A stretch of 9,422 nucleotides of DNA, taken from the NCBI GenBank assembly GCA_902806105.1, contig CADCVI010000110.1, positions 1-9,422 of the forward strand, written 5' to 3'. This DNA is from an uncultured Rubrobacteraceae bacterium (lineage in GTDB: Bacteria; Actinomycetota; Rubrobacteria; Rubrobacterales; Rubrobacteraceae). A program made the position numbers and the translations under genes. Below the pieces are notes generated by a model, which was given only the letters and a program-made list of their open reading frames with translations, searched no databases and was not told the DNA's origin. Below, piece after piece: positions 9,273-9,422 of this stretch. Position 1 is the stretch's first letter, and each line of letters starts with the position of its first letter.

Positions 9273-9422
9273 GTGGCCTGGGAGCGGCGCGGGGACGGGC
9301 TCTACTACTACCGGAGCGAGCGGGAGAACGGCCGGGTGCGCAAGAGGTACGTTGGCCGGGGCGAGGTGGCGCAGTTGGTGGCCCACGCCGACGAGACGAG
9401 GCGGGCGGTCCGGGAGCGCAGG
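9273..9422 (+). CDS. Start of a small basic protein of mobile-element type (cut by right edge)
   Basis: GTG 9273 opens MAWERRGDGLYYYRSERENG, then RVRKRYVGRGEVAQLVAHAD, and the frame is still open at the window end (50 residues seen). The pattern 'W-x-x-R-x-x-G-x-x-Y-Y-Y-R-S ... G-R-V-x-K-x-Y-V-G-x-G' resembles small proteins that I associate with actinobacterial and related mobile elements; there is no assigned function that I can name. The aromatic/basic strand pairs suggest a small beta-sheet nucleic-acid-binding protein. A purine/G-rich stretch upstream gives only a weak ribosome-binding site. It is the first gene after the overlap chain ends at 9253. Confidence 0.7.
   Translation, partial: MAWERRGDGLYYYRSERENGRVRKRYVGRGEVAQLVAHADETRRAVRERR

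Overview
This is a GC-rich window with many GTG starts, 4-bp stop/start overlaps and intrinsic terminators without a clear U-tract. That style fits a high-GC actinobacterium. A Rubrobacter-like host is my guess from the style of the proteins; nothing in the sequence proves it. I see no rRNA, tRNA, CRISPR array, integrase, transposase or virion gene.

Left part, minus strand (1-2972). From the left edge: a secreted lipoprotein with a pectate-lyase-like parallel beta-helix, cut by the window end; about 400 bp with no credible gene but strong hairpins; a 20-bp perfect terminator stem; a complete toxin-first higB-higA module with a promoter that looks leaderless; an unrecognised 119-aa protein; and a small SWIM zinc-finger protein. 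The last two appear to be driven leftward from a control region at 2979-3026.

Control region (2979-3026). Two sigma70-like promoters face away from each other on the same 48 bp. Their TTGACA -35 boxes form a perfect 9-bp inverted repeat, so only one direction should fire at a time. Rightward, the first gene is an excisionase/MerR-like helix-turn-helix protein, then a 247-aa protein with a sigma-region-4-like helix-turn-helix, a 67-aa unknown, and an 11-codon mini-ORF that overlaps the next start as ATGA.

Replication module (4482-7001). An 839-aa primase-helicase joins an archaeo-eukaryotic-type primase domain to a D5/SF3 helicase, as in phage P4-type replication proteins. Its 3' end holds six copies of GGTTCAC/GTGAACC within 176 bp, in different reading frames and both orientations. 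I read these as origin iterons.

Right part (6998-9422). A dense run of very small genes follows, nearly all joined by GTGA overlaps. It includes tandem paralogues (75 and 70 aa), two small membrane proteins, a TubC-docking-like protein and the start of a basic protein at the right edge. A 60-bp element occurs three times (8240, 8531, 8841), each copy ending exactly 6 nt before the GTG of a different small gene. Each copy is spanned by a tiny ORF that begins or ends in GTGA overlaps.

Taken together, the regulator, primase-helicase, internal iterons and train of small genes look like the early/replication half of a prophage, a P4- or PICI-like satellite, or an integrative plasmid. The higBA pair and the lipoprotein could be its cargo or flanking chromosome.
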